Shown here: piece by piece, positions 54,421 to 64,000 of the stretch
How positions within the stretch are numbered: position 1 is the first letter of the stretch
How the letters are laid out: the number at the start of each line of letters is the position of its first letter
Assembly: GCA_021234155.1 (NCBI GenBank)
Contig: JAJEKV010000157.1
Location: forward strand, 530,807-594,806
Source of the DNA: Isoetes taiwanensis
Taxonomy: Eukaryota > Streptophyta > Lycopodiopsida > Isoetales > Isoetaceae
DNA length: 64,000 nucleotides
Reading direction: 5' to 3'
Made by a program: the position numbers and the translations under genes
The notes under the pieces: generated by a model
What the model was told of the DNA's origin: nothing
Seen by the model: the letters and a program-made list of their open reading frames with translations, nothing else
Databases searched by the model: none

Positions 54421-57400
54421 TTCATGTCGTATTCGATCTGTTTGATAACAGCCTCCAGGTGAATAATATCATCATTGAATATAAACTCATTCCTTCCTTT
54501 CCAAATTCTCCATAGGATGATATAAACCCTCCAGTCTTTGGGTTGATCCGGCATAAAGAAATCTGTAGAACTTAAAGAAATAAGATCAGTGCCAGTAATA
54601 TTCGATGCTAACTCTAAAACCCATTCTGACCACAGACAGGTCCTAAAGAGATGGTTCTCATCTTCCTTGTGTGACAGACATCTAGGACAAACATCCAAGT
54701 CTGCCATCTGAATCCTGTATCTTTTGCAATTTGTAGCTAAAGCCTTGTGCCACAGCTGCCACATGAAGGATTTAACCTTGGGAGGGATAGGGCTGGACCA
54801 CATGAATTTAAGGTTCTTGATGCATCTTTCCTTCCCTATTTGCCATTTATTATGTATGGTCATGGGCTGGTCCTTCATCAAAAATCTGTAAGCATTTTTA
54901 ACTTTGAATTCTGCTTTCCCCTTATGGTACCAATTGTTATCATCGTCTGTCCATATTCCCTGAGTAAGCATGGAGCAAATGTCGTTATAAAGAACTTCAG
55001 AATCATCTTCTTCCGAAAGCACCGAATCCCTATAAGGAATAATTTCTTGATCATTGAACATGTCTCTGATCAGACATATGCCTTTGGATGTCTATGTCTT
55101 AGCCTGCTCAGGAAAATGGCATGCCAAACATAAAGAAGAGTTGTTAGTCAGAAGAGCTGGGTTCCAAAAAATTGATTGATTCATAGACAGCCCTTCTTTC
55201 CACGTATACATCCCTTTTACCTGATTCCAGGCCTTGATCCACTTCTTGAGCAGGCCAGGGGTGGAATTGGGGACCGAGAAGGGGAAGTATATAGAATGGG
55301 GAAGACTTATTCTGAGGTTCCTCCAACCATATGAGGTGCACTTACCCAAATAATGCCTGATAATAGTCGACACTGGGTGATTAATCTGGTTGTGGGCAGC
55401 CTTGTAGAAGTATTTGGCTGCAAGTGCTATTCCCTGTTTCTCTATGTTAATCACTCCTAGCTCCCCATTTTTCTTGGTGTTGCAGCATTCTTTCATGGCT
55501 ACAGGGATCCAGCATCTCTTGTTTTGGCCAGAGGATATAAATCTGCCAATAATACTCTGGAGCTTGGAGGAAACTTTTTTAGGCGCTAAGATAACTGAAG
55601 ACTGGTAAATATGAGACGAGGAGATCACAAAGTTCACAATAATTGCTCTGCCCTGCTTGGATATGTACTTGGAGTTAAGGCTATCCACTTTTCTCTGAAA
55701 TTTGTCAACTATATCATTCCAGATATCCGAGGGGCTGCCTTTTAGGACCATGGGAATACCTAAGATTTTAGACGAAATGGTAGGTAGAATATACTTACAT
55801 CCCATAAGAGCAGCCGTTTGCTCCCCTTTTACCTGATCCTTGGCAACAATTTTCGACTTCATAGGATTTATCTTGCAGCCCGAGGCTTCCCCAAACTCCT
55901 CCAGGATGGCTTGAGTGTTGATTAGAGATCTATTGTCCATAGATACCAACAAGAACGTGTCATTTGCAAAATGCCCATTCAAAATCTGATCCAACTCCCC
56001 ACTGCCTGGTAGGGTTAGCCCTTGAATCAGGTTAGTTGTTTTGGCTTCCTCCAGTTTACTATGGAGGCTTTCCATGATAATAAGAAAAAGAAAGGGAGCC
56101 AGTGGGCATCCTTGTTTTACCCCTCCTTTCAAGGGGAAAGAATGGGCCACACTCCCCATTAATCAGAACCGAGGATCTGGAATTGGAAAGAATAGCCTTG
56201 AAGAGAAGAATTACCTCATTTGAAAAACCTAAGGCATGGCAGCATTTAAAGAGAAAATTCCAACTTACCGAGTCGAATGCCTTGGTGATATCCAATTTGA
56301 TGAGAGCAACATCCTGGCTTGAGTCTTTGGCCCAATGAAGACCCAATATAGCTGTGAATCCAATATGAATCTATCCTTCAGGTATGCTGCTTGGGAGGTG
56401 CTGATTATCCTTTCCAGGATAATCTTCAATCTTCTAGCTATCGTACCTGAGATTAGCTTGTATATAACATTTGACAATGAAATAGGCCTATAGTCCGAAA
56501 AGGTAGCAGGCACATCTATCTTAGGGATGAGGGTGATGAGACTGGTATTTATTCTAGCGTCCAAGCACTTCGATTCTCTGAATTCGTTAGCTAGGCAGGT
56601 AATATCCTCCCCTATAAGGGGCCACACCTTGATAAAAAATTCCACAGGAAGCCCATCAGGCCCTGGACTCTTGCCTTTTTCCATTTCCGTTGCAATAGAG
56701 TAGAGTTCTTCACTGGAGAAAGGTTTCTCAATACTCAGATTCTCCTCCGGAGTTACCTTTCTTTGCAGATTAATGAAGCCCTCCATGACCTCAAACTGGC
56801 AGTCTTTGTTGGTACCCATAATACTTTTGAAATGATCCTTGGCAGCAGTTTTAATCTGATTCTCATCAGTGATATCTTCATCACCAGCTTTGATCTCGAA
56901 TATGTGGTTCCTTTTAACTCTGTCTTTAGCTTTCACAAAGAAGAATTTGGAACTTCCTCTTTCATCTTCCTTAATCTCCCTAACCTTTGCCTTGAGTCTC
57001 CACCCTTCTGCAATCTTAATTTCTTCCTTCTCTATTTCTGCTCGAATTTCTTCCTTATCGTCTTCCAAGGCATTTATAAGCCTCTCTCTCAGGTTCTGGA
57101 GATGGAAAGTCTTCTCTAGGTGCATAGCCTTACCCAAACCTTAAGCCAGTTTTTAATTGCCTTAGCCACCTTAACCCACCAGTACATCCAACCAGTTCTT
57201 CCAGAGGGTTTAGGATACTTAGCCAGCACCTGCTGAAATCTAGTACTAAACTCATCATGATCCAAGAGACTAGTGTTGAGCTTAAAGTATGTCTTCCTTC
57301 TTTTAATAGAGTCCTTAGCCATAATCCTGAGCTGCTGGGGAAAATGGTCCGAAAGAGTGTAGCCCTCTAGATTGTTCACCCTGTTGTTGTGATTCCATAA

Positions 57401-58042
57401 GTTTTCAGAGAGATAATATCTGTCATGTAAACATAAAGTAGGATCCACCCTTTTGTCAGTCCAGCTATAGGAGTCGGCCTTGGTTCTAGCCAGAGTAAGG
57501 TTATTTCCCTCAATCAGATTTGACCAAGCCCCTTTTTCCTGCTTACCTAAAGGCCTGTAATTCTTATTTTTCATAAAACTGTTAGTAACCATATTAATAT
57601 CCCCACCTAAAATACATTCGTCAAACTCCAAATTATCTAAACTAATCTTAATCTTATTCCAAATCTCTACCCTTTCCCCAGGATTATTATTATAGGCATA
57701 GATATTAACCAAAGCAATTCTAATTTTAAAGAAAGTGCATAAAAGGATCTGCCATCTACCGTTTCTCCCATTGATCATATAGGTATCGGACAGGTTCAAG
57801 CAATTATTCCAAGCAATAGCAATCCCAGCAGAAGAGTCATTGGCTGGAATGGACCATATACTAAAATTAGGTGGAAGAGTTCTGCTGATGATATCCCTAT
57901 GATTAAGATCGTGAATCTTGTGCTCCTGAATAAACAAAATATCCAGTTTGAGGGAGTGAAAACATACCTTAAGCCTTTCCCTTTTGATCATACTATTCAG
58001 CCCCTGGAGATTCCAGGTAATACAACTTATGTCTCTATCCAT
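54399..58042 (-). pseudogene. L1-type LINE ORF2: endonuclease, RT (FAND), zinc knuckle
   Basis: On the minus strand the endonuclease (58042-57116) is intact by motif: SCITWNLQGLN, QEHKIHD, NIYAYNN, GGDINMV and LSDHFPQ. The RT runs through 57137-56265 (MEKGKSPGPDGLPVEFF, FSDYRPISLSNVIYKL), 56346-56059 (ALIKLDITKAFDSVSW) and 56159-55092 (GVKQGCPLAPFLFLIIMESL). The catalytic box reads FAND (55970-55959) instead of Y/FADD, losing the first catalytic Asp of the pair. A TAG at about 55092 is followed in the same sense by 55061-54399 with CPRCLSHKEDENHLFRTC, the zinc knuckle. At least four lesions separate these parts. It differs in text from the L1 at 44-49 kb. Confidence 0.85.
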
Positions 58043-58161
58043 TAAATTTTATACTTACCTACAGCCTCTCGGGCTTGAATGGATTGTTTCCTGGGGCTCG
58101 CCCGGCTGGGTCCCAAATAGAGCTTTTTCTTACCCCTGCCCCTTCTTTTATCAACCAACTT

Positions 58162-59912
58162 CTAGCATTTATCCTCTAAATCCGTAGTTTCTTCAAATGT
58201 ATGTTGTTCCTCTTCCTCTCCCTTATTACAGATGGGAATAGAATCTTCTTGCATGGTGAACACCAGGTTCCCTGTATCAATTCTCACCGACAAATTAGCA
58301 TTCTTAAACAAAAAGACCATATTGTTATTGAGTTCAATCTTAGGGAGCTCCTGATTGTTCATCTGGTCCTCAATCTTGGAAAGAGTAAATTGATTCACAT
58401 TTTGATTCTGAACAACAATAGGCTCAGATTCATGCACATCCTTCCTGTCCTCACTAATGCTCGCTTTAGGAATCCAGACTTGCTTGATGTTCTTATGTTG
58501 ATGATTCTCCTTAACAGTAGGGATTAAGACCGACAATTTGGAATAGGATATCAGGATATCCAAATACTCATTCTCCTTGACCCTCGTTTTTATGCTCTTG
58601 CTCCAATCAGAGTTTATTCTTTTGGAGACACACACAGACGGGTAGTTGGTTTGAGGGATATTGATCTCAATCACATCCCTCAGGGGCTCGGAGAGAGCCA
58701 TCAGGTGAGATTTGGTCCAAAAAGCAGGGGGGAGATTAGAAAAAGAAATCCAAGTGGTCGTTCTGATATCCTTATCCGATCCCGAGATGAATCCAGAGTT
58801 CCACCTCATCATGTAGAACGGGGCATTAGCAATCATATCTAATTTCCTTCTAAGAATATAGCCCACACACACTTCATCCCTGCACACGATCTGGAAGGTT
58901 TTATTGTCAAGCTTAAGGATCGAGAGGATAGGGATATGTTGAGACTTAGTAATCCAAATCTTGACTTCCTCCTGAGAAGGGCATTTCCGCGGGAAATGGA
59001 CTAAAATAGCTTTCTTGGAGAAGAGGTCAGCAGCAGAGTTGTCTGGCATACCAAATAAATCAATAAAACCCTTACCAGCATCCTGACTGACAGAGTTAGT
59101 TGAAACAGAAGGAACATCTTTCATTAAAATATTCTTATAGGAAGGGGGAGAATCCAAACCTTTCACTTTGTCGTTCTTGCCACGGCGGGGATAGTATTTG
59201 TGATGTTGTTTTCTCCCACCTTCGTTTTCGTGATGTTCAGGGCTGCCAACTTGACCTCCTCGCTCACCTCCGCCGGATTGAAGAACCCATTGGAATCCTT
59301 GATCTTACAGGCCTTGGCCAATTTCTTCCTCCTAAGCTGGTAAACTTCCAGGGAAGTTGAAACTCCTTCCAGAGGCTGATCCAAGGCGAGTCCTGCTCTG
59401 AAAGTTTTCCTATGTCTCTCTATAACATTATCTTCCGCCTCTTCCCATCTTTTGATTAACCTGATGCTTGCATTAGAGCCTTCCTTCAACCCATCCCATA
59501 TGATTAGCAGGTTTTTCACCTTAGCCAACATTCCGTCCATGAAGGATCTGAAAATACTATTCTTCAAGCTGCAACAATCCATTTCAGTATGGCCCTGTTT
59601 TACAGTGATAAGCTTGTACAGAGTATTGTCCATCTCTTGAACATAGCCGAAAGTGTTCCAGACCCAATCTCTGTCATTTGCTCTTCCGTCCATATAATCC
59701 TTATCTATGCCACTTAACTTTTCTTTGCATGCCACAATCCCTACCTCTTCATGAACCCCCCATACAAAATGCTGCTGCCTTCTGTTGATCCCGGATTATC
59801 TCTAAACCGATGTATAATTCCTTTAAAACGCTCCAAGCTTTGTCTCGCCTGTCATCCAGCCAAAAAACCTCCTTGCTAAACTGATTTTTGAATGTGCTCG
59901 CTTTGGTTCTCA
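58162..59912 (-). pseudogene. LINE ORF1 (two frames)
   Basis: Minus-strand frames 59735-59163 and 59166-58162 overlap by four bases and together form ORF1; a probable earlier start is the ATG at 59912 (MRTKASTFKNQF), reached through another frame change near 59750. The second part holds the nucleic-acid-binding core (FQIVCRDEVCVGYILRRKL, TTTWISFSNLPPAFWTKSHL), typical of plant LINE ORF1. It ends in an acidic tail (GEEEEQHTFEE). The second frame begins with GTG, not ATG, so this is a frameshifted single ORF rather than two genes. Confidence 0.7.
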
Positions 59913-60660
59913 TCTTTAACAGAGGCCGAACGGAAGAGGGTAATCTAAACTGCGGATCGAATTCATTGAGGACACAAAGAAACTGCCGTTACCCACCTCT
60001 GCGGGCTACCCCTTCGATTCTCCTTACGCCCCAGGAAATAACTGCCAATGATAGCCTTCCCCTTCCCCGAGAAGAATAACCAGAATATGACGGGAGATCT
60101 GACACCCCGTACTCTCGAGAATCCCAGAGATGCAAAATCTAAAAGACCCTACCTGACAGAGACCCTAGATCTAAAGACCCTACCTGACCAAGAAAACACT
60201 AAACTAATTTGCTACCAAGAACCTCCACACCACGACATCTAAGTCCCTGAGGTGCTGAGAAGGGTGAAGATCAAAGAAGGCTGCCCAATAATCGGTTCAA
60301 CTCCAAATTCCAAGGGAGCACTCATCATGAAAAGATTACGTTCAAATCTGTTGCCAAGAAAGGGCCTGGAGTTACGAGCAGCCACCCTTAAGGAACCAGG
60401 TCTGTCGAAGCATAGAATGCATAAGAAGAAGGAATTGAACCCGAACCTGCAGAAGCCAACCCTGGATCTAGACTCAAATGCCCATCTAATTAAATTCTCT
60501 ATAATTCCTAAAGAATCTTGGTTTTCCTCCAGGATGTTAGTGATCCCCAACCCCTGGAGAACAGCTTCATACAAAGCCTCATCCATCGGGGTAGGGGAGA
60601 ACACCCAGAAGCAAGGCGCCCTCCTGAAGGCGCTTAACGTTCATCTCCATCCCCTTTTTT
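59913..60660 (-). other. 5' region of the minus-strand LINE
   Basis: Contains a 121-codon minus frame (60604-60239; ALYEAVLQGLGITNILEEN) of unknown meaning and a T-rich run at 60655-60663. Within 60110-60200 the phrase AAAGACCCTACCTGAC occurs twice with its context AGACCCTAGATC, a short tandem duplication. It probably belongs to the LINE 5' UTR. Confidence 0.4.
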
Positions 60661-60714
60661 TTTCAACCTGGAGTAATATCATAGGATGATTCCATGAGAT
60701 TACGTCTCTGGAAG

Positions 60715-60840
60715 GTGACAATCACGCCATAGCATGTTTCAACCTATCTGCAAAGTGTGCATAGGAGGGGAAGATGGAGTGGACTACCCTAGCCATTGTT
60801 CTATGACAGCCAACGCCATTGTCATGGTTCCATCTATTGT
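60715..60840 (+). repeat. LTR fragment of the Gypsy LTR family, opposite orientation
   Basis: The reverse complement of this stretch (GGCTGTCATAGAACAATGG, CTAGGGTAGTCCACTCCATC, CCTCCTATGCACACTTTGCA) matches the LTR segment at about 42920-43005 of the solo LTR and 18020-18090 of the 13-kb element's LTR. Boundaries are approximate. Confidence 0.65.
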
Positions 60841-62320
60841 TAGCTGAAAACCCTAACCGTCAATCGACCCTAATCGTCAATCGACCCCCTTAAGTTTGAG
60901 CCCGGGGTAAAACCCTTATTTATGATGCATTTTATATGTTCTATTGGTATTATGTTGTTGTTTGTATAGATGATGAATGGGCCATCCTTTGTGGTGGCAT
61001 ATTTTTGGGTTGCCCCTAGGGGGCAAACCCATGGGTTTGTGGCATATCCTAGGTATATGCTGGAATATACATAGGATATGCTGGTGACTGCTCCAAACCC
61101 ACTATTCCCTGTAAACTCGCGGTCACCTGCATTGTGGGTAGCTCGTGTTTGAACCGCCTAACCGGCAAGAGGTGAAGCCGAAGAGGTGAAGTGCTCCAAG
61201 TCCGGCAGTAGCAGAGGCCCACAAACACAAACAGAATGCCCTTACATACTTGCTGTAGAAGAGTACTTTCATGGATGGAGGCATATTCTTGTATGCCTCG
61301 CTGGCTAAGGTTTCATGTATGTACCCCGGCTGTTGCAAGAAGGTGCTAAAATAATCTCGCGTATACAGGTACTACTTTCCTTAGAAACGATCATATATAG
61401 TTGTAATGAGCAGATTTTAATGTGATCCAGCAAAATGAGGATTCGTATGCCCTCCTTTCAGAAAAGCTTTGAAGTGGTTTTGGAGAACAAATTACAGATC
61501 AGGTTTATTAGCTGGCATGTTGTTACGTCCCTTATCGAACCAGAAATTCTTGTGAAGTCTAAGAAAACGAGCTGAGAATGCCTATGTGATCTTTTACATT
61601 GCCGTACATGGATAGGAACGTCTTTGTTGTTTGAATCAGGATAAGTTTGAGCTTTCATGTCTAAGTATAACTATCAATTGTGCTACTGCTATCCTGAACA
61701 ACTAGGCTATTTCTTGGAAAAGTAAACTTTTCTATTTCCTAATTCGTATCTGATGTTTGATATGCAGGGAACTTCAGAAGTACCATGGACAGAGATATTT
61801 GGCACATTCTCTCTAGCAGTTGGAGCTGCAGGAAGTTGCATCAAAGAACTCTTTGACATTTTCCATTACCCTAGTTTTTACGCATGCTTCACTGCTTCAT
61901 GAATTGTCTGAAGGCTTTTGCATGCCATTTGTGTAATGAAATCTTAACTGCTATGTATGGCAACTCAAGTATGTAAGCTGACATTAAGAACAATTCCATG
62001 TGGGTATGGAGTTTTGGGCTAGATGGGCGCACCGCGTTCTTTGGCGCATCACTTTGGAGCATGCATGAGGTGAAAAACAACATATTCAAGACGAGTCTGT
62101 TGCTTGCTGTACTTGTTAAATAAAATTGTAGCTGCGACAATATGAGAATTGTACTCATGCATCTAAAATTTGATTGTTGAAGTTATGGTTGCCATTATAT
62201 GTTGATTATTTAATGTAACCATCCAACTTAACCAGCCAAAACACCTCATCTTATTTATGATGGTTTCAGGAGTCTCCTAGAGTACATTGAGGTTTGTTCT
62301 AAGCGGCGCAGACCTGGTAG
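60841..62320. other. spacer with no firm gene
   Basis: A short local duplication (CCCTAACCGTCAATCGACC / CCCTAATCGTCAATCGACC) lies at 60852-60888. An exon-like stretch follows an acceptor-like GATATGCAG at about 61768 (reading TSEVPWTEIFGTFSLAVGAA and KELFDIFHYPSFYACF) but ends in a stop without a donor. It may be part of the ECM29-like remnant to its right, which I cannot confirm. Confidence 0.35.
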
Positions 62321-62324
62321 TGTC

Positions 62325-62960
62325 TAGCCAGGGAGGATAAGGAATATGATATTTGGCATCCAAGCATGAGTCAAGTTGCTATTGAAAGCATCTGGGTCCA
62401 ATTGGTTGATGGGCATGATATTGCTGGATTTGTAAAGTTCGTTTTCATTTTCTCATTTTTCTTGTTTGTGCATATAGGGTGCAGGAAATGCTAATCGTCC
62501 CCATCTGCCAGAATTAATTTGTTGTATGCTGGAAAGCCTATCAGGACTTGAAGACCAAAGATTAAATTATGCAGAGGTATCTTTGGATTTACAAATAGTT
62601 ATTAAATAGGTAGAATGGAAGCTCATCATTAATCTTTCATTGTTTGTCCTGAGCTGCATGCAGATAGTATGAGAATGACACACACAAAAGAAAGGGAAGG
62701 ACAAACTCTAACCCTGCATAGGAACACCATGTCTTGGTGGAGATGGATGGCTCACAATGGTGATGCAAAGAAATCCAGCTAAGAGTTCTCGAATTCCCCT
62801 GCTCCAACACAATTTTCTTCTCTTATTTATATCAGCCCTTTAATGCGAAGCGTGGTCCTCTTCCTATTCATTTATATTTAACATCAATCCATTTTCTACT
62901 GCAGAGAGCTTACGTCTGAGATTGGAGCTTGGAGTTGCAATATTGCGCTTCTAAAGGTCT
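62325..62960 (+). pseudogene. ECM29: ECM29 (proteasome adaptor) exon remnants
   Basis: The best exon is 62485-62576: acceptor GGTGCAG|, donor GAG|GTATCT, encoding NRPHLPELICCMLESLSGL followed by EDQRLNYAE. This is very close to the plant ECM29 segment 'RPHL.(E/D)L.CCMLESLSSLEDQ.LNYVE'. An acceptor-like GAG followed by CTGCATGCA at 62654 could start the next exon (LHA...; the family continues ELHAA). Upstream, 62329-62430 reads EYDIWHPSMSQVAIESIWVQ and LVDGHD, which resembles an earlier ECM29 part, but the ~130 residues normally between are absent. ECM29 links the 26S proteasome core and regulatory particle. This looks like a broken or partial gene copy on the + strand. Confidence 0.55.
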
Positions 62961-63059
62961 CTGATCAAGGCAATAAAGAGAGAAGGGATTAGTTCAAAAT
63001 GCATATTGATTCATGGCACTCATCTTGTTATTCTGCATAGCAGAAGGCATGGTCCTGCT

Positions 63060-63310
63060 CCTGCTATACGATGCTCCCATCATATAAATATGGAAAAATC
63101 CCCCTTCCTAATAACTCTATCGCCAAAAAAGGCCCCCCTCTGACTCGGACCACTTGGGATGGTCAAGTGTCCGAGTGAAGGACACGGATATGTCATTTGC
63201 CCCATGCCTTCTCTAGGATATCCTATACTGCGGAAGCGTATATATGTGTTAGCACTAGCAACAATACACATAAAACAAGGTGCTGCGCACGGAGGGTTGC
63301 CCTCCATGGC
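63060..63310 (-). repeat. possible LTR-terminal fragment of the Gypsy family
   Basis: Contains CTATACTGCGGAAGCGTATA, TAGCACTAGCAACAATACACA and a following purine-rich GGAGGGTTGCC, in the same order and spacing as TAGCTGCGGAAGCG...ACATCAACATCATATGACC...GAAGGATGG at 42728-42800 in the solo LTR. Similarity is weak outside GCGGAAGCG. Confidence 0.35.
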
Positions 63311-63772
63311 CGGAGGGTGAAGTGGCTTAAATCATAGTTGAAAGTCATGTTTTGACAATCAATTGAAATTGCTACTTCTAGACAATAGAGTACTTGATAC
63401 TATGACTTTATTAATAGATCCTATGGGGTTCTCTTTCTTTCTCTATCGTCCTCTTTCAAGGTGAAACTTCTATATTCTTTATGGTTGATTGAGGTATTAA
63501 CCAAGATTGGCCATTGGCTTTGTTGCTCTTTGTCATCATGGCTAAGGTTCTTTTGCAGTATTTTGACCTTGTAACATGAAGGGTTGTTGAGGTATCTCAT
63601 TTTGCAAAGTACTATGTTGACGATAGTTATCTCTTCTTAACTACTATTAAAATTTTTGATGTTCTTGTGAGGGTTCTTATCTCCTCTTGTGATAATTTGG
63701 ATCAATTGAAAAGGTAGCTCTTTTTGCAGTCCGAATCACAATGGTTGTCTCAGTTACACATGTATATTTTCA
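63311..63772. other. spacer without gene
   Basis: AT-rich, no supported feature. Confidence 0.4.
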
Positions 63773-64000
63773 TCAGTTACTGCTAATATCATCAAGGAGC
63801 AGGTATGCCTGATTGTTGTGGAGGATTAGAGGAAGTGCATCGAGGCCTGCGAGTTTGCGACCCTGAATTTGGGCGATGGGCGGTTCGGTGACGAGCTGCT
63901 TCCATCGGGCAAACTCTGTGTGACTTATGCGCTCATCCTCCTCTGGATCATCGGGAATAGGTAGCTTCCCTTTCTCCAATGGAGTGGAGTCAAATTCCAC
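63773..64000 (-). CDS. partial ORF at the window end, unidentified
   Basis: 75 codons on the minus strand, open to the window edge, ending with the stop just right of 63773 (reading KGKLPIPDDPEEDERISHTE, FARWKQLVTEPPIAQIQG, QAYLLLDDISSN). Acidic and proline-containing, with reasonable protein character and GC above that of the left neighbour. I recognise no family. As the start is outside the window it could be the last exon of a host gene or part of a retroelement gag. Confidence 0.35.
   Translation of the reverse strand: MEFDSTPLEKGKLPIPDDPEEDERISHTEFARWKQLVTEPPIAQIQGRKLAGLDALPLILHNNQAYLLLDDISSN

Noticed and set aside
59163-59166. Four-base overlap of two LINE ORF1 frames as a coupled stop-start
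   Set aside because: The second frame begins with GTG, not ATG, and both frames are needed for one ORF1, so a frameshift is simpler.
1-64000. A new defence, toxin or biosynthetic gene system
   Set aside because: All multi-gene groupings found are gag-pol or LINE ORF pairs; no cluster of non-retroelement genes exists in the window.

Overview
This window reads as nuclear DNA of a land plant. It holds one intact, intron-containing eukaryotic housekeeping gene (an eIF4A-III type DEAD-box helicase, eight coding exons with GT-AG introns) in a landscape dominated by plant-type retrotransposons: Ty3/Gypsy chromoviruses primed by initiator tRNA-Met, and several kinds of LINE. The helicase has wording I associate more with non-seed or early-diverging vascular plants than with flowering plants, so a fern-like genome is possible, but the species cannot be fixed from sequence reading alone. 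Nothing bacterial, no rRNA, no tRNA gene and no CRISPR array was seen.

Layout. 1-3.2 kb: GC-rich DNA without an intact gene, perhaps an eroded LINE. 3.4-14.6 kb: a complete Gypsy element on the + strand (target duplication CAAGT, PBS, PPT). Its pol has lost the reverse-transcriptase core in frame, and each LTR has been split by a different minus-strand LINE. A paralogous empty target site lies just downstream near 15.6 kb. 14.65-17.65 kb: AT-rich spacer. 17.65-30.8 kb: a second, 13-kb Gypsy chromovirus on the minus strand (target duplication TTCTT) with 1.64-kb LTRs, a broken gag-pol and an unusually long leader with unexplained ORFs. 31-33.6 kb: a possible host first exon (minus) and two 5'-truncated LINEs on the + strand. 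34.5-37.2 kb: LTR and LINE debris and a small unidentified gene remnant. 38.08-39.98 kb: the eIF4A-III gene (minus). 42.56-44.16 kb: a solo LTR related to the 13-kb element (target duplication ACTGT). 44.2-49.6 kb: a nearly full-length L1-type LINE on the + strand. 49.8-53.9 kb: LINE and LTR fragments and a strange GCGTACGC/poly-A-T block. 54.0-60.6 kb: a second L1-type LINE on the minus strand, followed by a cysteine-rich ORF. 62.3-62.9 kb: exon-like remnants of the proteasome adaptor ECM29. The last bases hold the end of an unidentified minus-strand ORF.

The only functional unit I can defend is eIF4A-III, the RNA-clamping core of the exon junction complex. All other coding regions are retroelement genes, mostly inactivated by stops, frameshifts or deletions. 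The two LTRs of the 13-kb element are identical over long stretches but differ in tight clusters at C/G-rich spots. That raises the possibility that part of the apparent gene breakage here is consensus error rather than decay. I found no convincing new defence or biosynthetic system. The most interesting items are conserved LTR-terminal hairpins with compensatory changes, the precise RT-core deletion, extra pre-gag ORFs, LINEs with changeable microsatellite tails, and a Cys-rich ORF attached to a LINE.
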